Source of the DNA: Atlanticothrix silvestris CENA357
GTDB taxonomy: Bacteria; Cyanobacteriota; Cyanobacteriia; Cyanobacteriales; Nostocaceae
Assembly (NCBI RefSeq): GCF_016056295.1
Contig: NZ_JAECZB010000006.1
Span: forward strand, 29,850 to 93,849
Direction: 5' to 3'
DNA length: 64,000 bases
Shown: positions 62,501 to 64,000 of the stretch, piece by piece
How the letters are laid out: each line of letters starts with the position of its first letter
Numbering within the stretch: position 1 is the stretch's first letter
The notes under the pieces: generated by a model
The model's input: only the letters and a program-made list of their open reading frames with translations
The model's database searches: none
What the model was told of the DNA's origin: nothing
Translations under genes and position numbers: made by a program

Positions 62501-63046
62501 TTAACCAAATTTGATAAATTCGCGTCCTTCAAGATGTGGTTTTTCTCCCTTTAACAGTGGCTCTAAAACTGCTTTAATTCGAGTTGCATCAGGTGGGCAA
62601 CCTGGTAAATAAATATCAATTGGAACTACTGTATGCACTGGTATCACTTTATCTAGTAAGGGCGGTACAATACCGGGTTCATAGGGAATTGTGCCGTGAA
62701 TATCGACAGCTTCGATGTAACAACGTTGAAGAACAGGTTCAGCACTACCTAAAGGATTGCGTAAAGCAGTAACATTGCCAGTGACAGCACAATCGCCAAA
62801 AGAGACAAGAATGTGCGATCGCTCTCTCACCTTCCGAATCGTTTCTAAATGCTCCTCATTGGCAATTGCACCCTCAACTAATACCACATCCACTCCTTGG
62901 GGATATTGTTTGGCATCAGCAAAGGGACTATAAACTAAATCCACTTGTGCTGCTAAATCAATCAACCATTCATCTAAATCGAGAAAAGACATGTGACAGC
63001 CAGAACAGCCGCCTAGCCAAACCGTTGCTAGTTTTAAAAGAGACAT
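62501..63046 (-). CDS. hoxY: Bidirectional [NiFe] hydrogenase small subunit
   Basis: HoxY carries the proximal [4Fe-4S] cluster. The 181-residue product starts MSLLKLATVWLGGCSGCHMSFLDLDEWL, with Cys14 and Cys17, then SFGDCAVTGNVTA and LPGCPPDA with the other two ligands. The downstream region is of the short Hox type, without the second and third clusters of uptake hydrogenase small subunits. An upstream ATG 15 bases earlier adds MCVII and is unlikely. hoxU lies 86 bp upstream. Confidence 0.95.
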   Translation of the reverse strand: MSLLKLATVWLGGCSGCHMSFLDLDEWLIDLAAQVDLVYSPFADAKQYPQGVDVVLVEGAIANEEHLETIRKVRERSHILVSFGDCAVTGNVTALRNPLGSAEPVLQRCYIEAVDIHGTIPYEPGIVPPLLDKVIPVHTVVPIDIYLPGCPPDATRIKAVLEPLLKGEKPHLEGREFIKFG

Positions 63047-63132
63047 AATAATTACGCACAAACGTCAGTTGTCAGTTGTCAGCGATGCACTCAGCTTGCC
63101 GAAGTGTTGTTATTCTCCTCATCTCGACATAC

Positions 63133-63849
63133 CTAAAGGTTCCATTGTTGTTTTTCCCTTGCTGTGACTAGGAAATCAAGTTTGGCGCGATCGCGTTTCA
63201 TTTCACCGACGCTGGAACCTTTGTCAAAAAGCGCACCTGTGGGACAAGCATTAACGCATTTGCCGCAAGAAGTACAAGTATCTGAGGTTCCCCAAGGCTG
63301 ATTTAAATCAGTGATTACATGGGAATTTGTTCCTCTACCCGCCATATCCCAAGTGTGCGCTCCTTCGATTTCGTCACAAACACGGATGCAACGAGTGCAA
63401 AGGACGCAACGGTTGTGGTCAACACCAAAGCGATCGTGAGAAACATCGACTTTGCGATCGGGAAAATGGTAATCTAGACGCACATGATCCATACCCATCT
63501 CAATAGCCAAGTCTTGCAATTCGCAATTACCATTAGCGACGCAGACTGAGCAAATATGATTGCCTTCAGCAAATAGCATTTCGATAATTGTGCGACGATA
63601 TTTTTGCAGGCGATCGCTGTTTGTTTGAATTTCCATTCCCTCAGTAACTTTTGTCACACAAGCAGGTTGGAGTTTATTACTACCAGCAATTTCCACCAAA
63701 CACAACCTACAAGCCCCCATATCTGTCACCCCTTCCAGGTGACACAAAGTCGGAATGTGAATCCCTGCATCCTGCGCCGCTTGGAGAATAGTTTCCTCCT
63801 CACGGGCACTGATTAATTGTTCATTGATTGTTAGTGTTTTTACTGCCAT
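63133..63849 (-). CDS. hoxU: Bidirectional hydrogenase diaphorase subunit HoxU
   Basis: HoxU is the iron-sulphur subunit that joins the diaphorase (HoxEF) to the hydrogenase (HoxYH). I choose ATG 63849 ([12 protein letters not shown]) with TGAGGTG upstream. The 238-residue protein has an N-terminal [2Fe-2S] domain ([15 protein letters not shown]...PACVTKV), a C-H-type cluster segment ([15 protein letters not shown]), and two ferredoxin-like clusters ([13 protein letters not shown] and [12 protein letters not shown]). hoxE and hoxF are not in the window; they would lie to the right or elsewhere. Confidence 0.95.
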   Translation of the reverse strand: MAVKTLTINEQLISAREEETILQAAQDAGIHIPTLCHLEGVTDMGACRLCLVEIAGSNKLQPACVTKVTEGMEIQTNSDRLQKYRRTIIEMLFAEGNHICSVCVANGNCELQDLAIEMGMDHVRLDYHFPDRKVDVSHDRFGVDHNRCVLCTRCIRVCDEIEGAHTWDMAGRGTNSHVITDLNQPWGTSDTCTSCGKCVNACPTGALFDKGSSVGEMKRDRAKLDFLVTAREKQQWNL

Positions 63850-63904
63850 TTTCACCTCACTTTTTTAGTCGTTGCGGCGTAATTTCGGGTGAATTACTTT
63901 TTGT

Positions 63905-64000
63905 CAAGCCGATGTATTAACGATGCAGGTCAATGTATTAATAGTTCAAGCCGATGTATTAACGATGCAGGTCAATGTATTAATAGTTCAAGCCGATGTA
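63905..64000. repeat. 42-bp tandem repeat upstream of hoxU (runs off window)
   Basis: The 42-bp unit begins CAAGCCGATGTATTAACGAT and is repeated at 63905, 63947 and 63989. Each unit consists of two diverged 21-bp halves: CAAGCCGATGTATTAACGAT and CAGGTCAATGTATTAATAGT. Two complete units are present and the third is cut by the window end. It starts 55 bp upstream of the hoxU ATG. Confidence 0.85.

Overview
The window comes from a filamentous, probably heterocyst-forming cyanobacterium of the Nostoc/Anabaena/Calothrix type. It carries psbY and a psbA-family gene, a bidirectional hydrogenase cluster (hoxU-hoxY-hoxH), nifJ, a cyanobacterial-type kdp operon with a kinase-less KdpD, many GCGATCGC (HIP1) octamers, heptamer tandem repeats, and a long CRISPR array whose repeat, read on the minus strand, ends in ATTGAAAC. 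Most genes are ordinary chromosomal housekeeping genes, separated by repeat-rich intergenic DNA. No intact transposase was seen, but several small fold-back (MITE-like) elements were.

Layout. 1-4.2 kb: an oxyanion (molybdate/tungstate-like) neighbourhood with a secreted PEP-CTERM-type substrate-binding protein, an MFS permease, a decayed modA and a small ribbon-helix-helix/TOBE regulator. An identical 20-bp sequence containing a 15-bp palindrome lies upstream of both the binding-protein gene and the regulator. 4.2-16 kb: a hypothetical gene, tRNA-Cys, lpxD, an HdrB-like protein, acpP-fabF-tkt, an amidase and a repeat-containing coiled-coil protein. 16-28.6 kb: map, a cupredoxin and two-domain M16 peptidase pair, a VOC protein, gamma-carbonic-anhydrase-like protein, a Shedu (DUF4263) candidate defence nuclease, psbY, folC, a Tat-exported aldo/keto reductase and anmK. 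28.9-37.3 kb: kdpA-kdpB-kdpF/G-kdpC, then an interruption, then truncated kdpD. The interruption contains two gene cassettes, each followed by an 89-90 bp attC-like repeat, and a fragment of an integron-type integrase in the expected divergent orientation, so it looks like an integron remnant. 37.8-46.5 kb: membrane protein, lipoprotein, O-methyltransferase, tryptophan-dioxygenase-like protein, EamA transporter, Nfu, GH57 glycosidase and a DUF433/DUF5615 toxin-antitoxin pair. 46.5-48.5 kb: a CRISPR array of 28 repeats with no cas genes in the window. 48.8-52.4 kb: two serine/threonine kinases, one with seven WD40 repeats. 52.9-63.9 kb: FMN reductase, DHOD-like protein, nifJ, a divergent psbA that lacks several Mn-cluster ligands (rogue/sentinel D1 type), a 63-residue protein, hoxH, a CBS protein, hoxY and hoxU.

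How the genes work together. The right end reads as a low-oxygen/fermentative module: PFOR (nifJ) makes reduced ferredoxin, the Hox hydrogenase disposes of electrons, and the D1 variant is predicted to give photosystem II centres that cannot oxidise water. The left end reads as a small metal-oxyanion regulon with a regulator that probably controls itself. The strongest candidates for something not widely described are the RHH-TOBE circuit and the integron remnant inside kdp. Both rest on sequence patterns read by eye; no database search or structure prediction was run.
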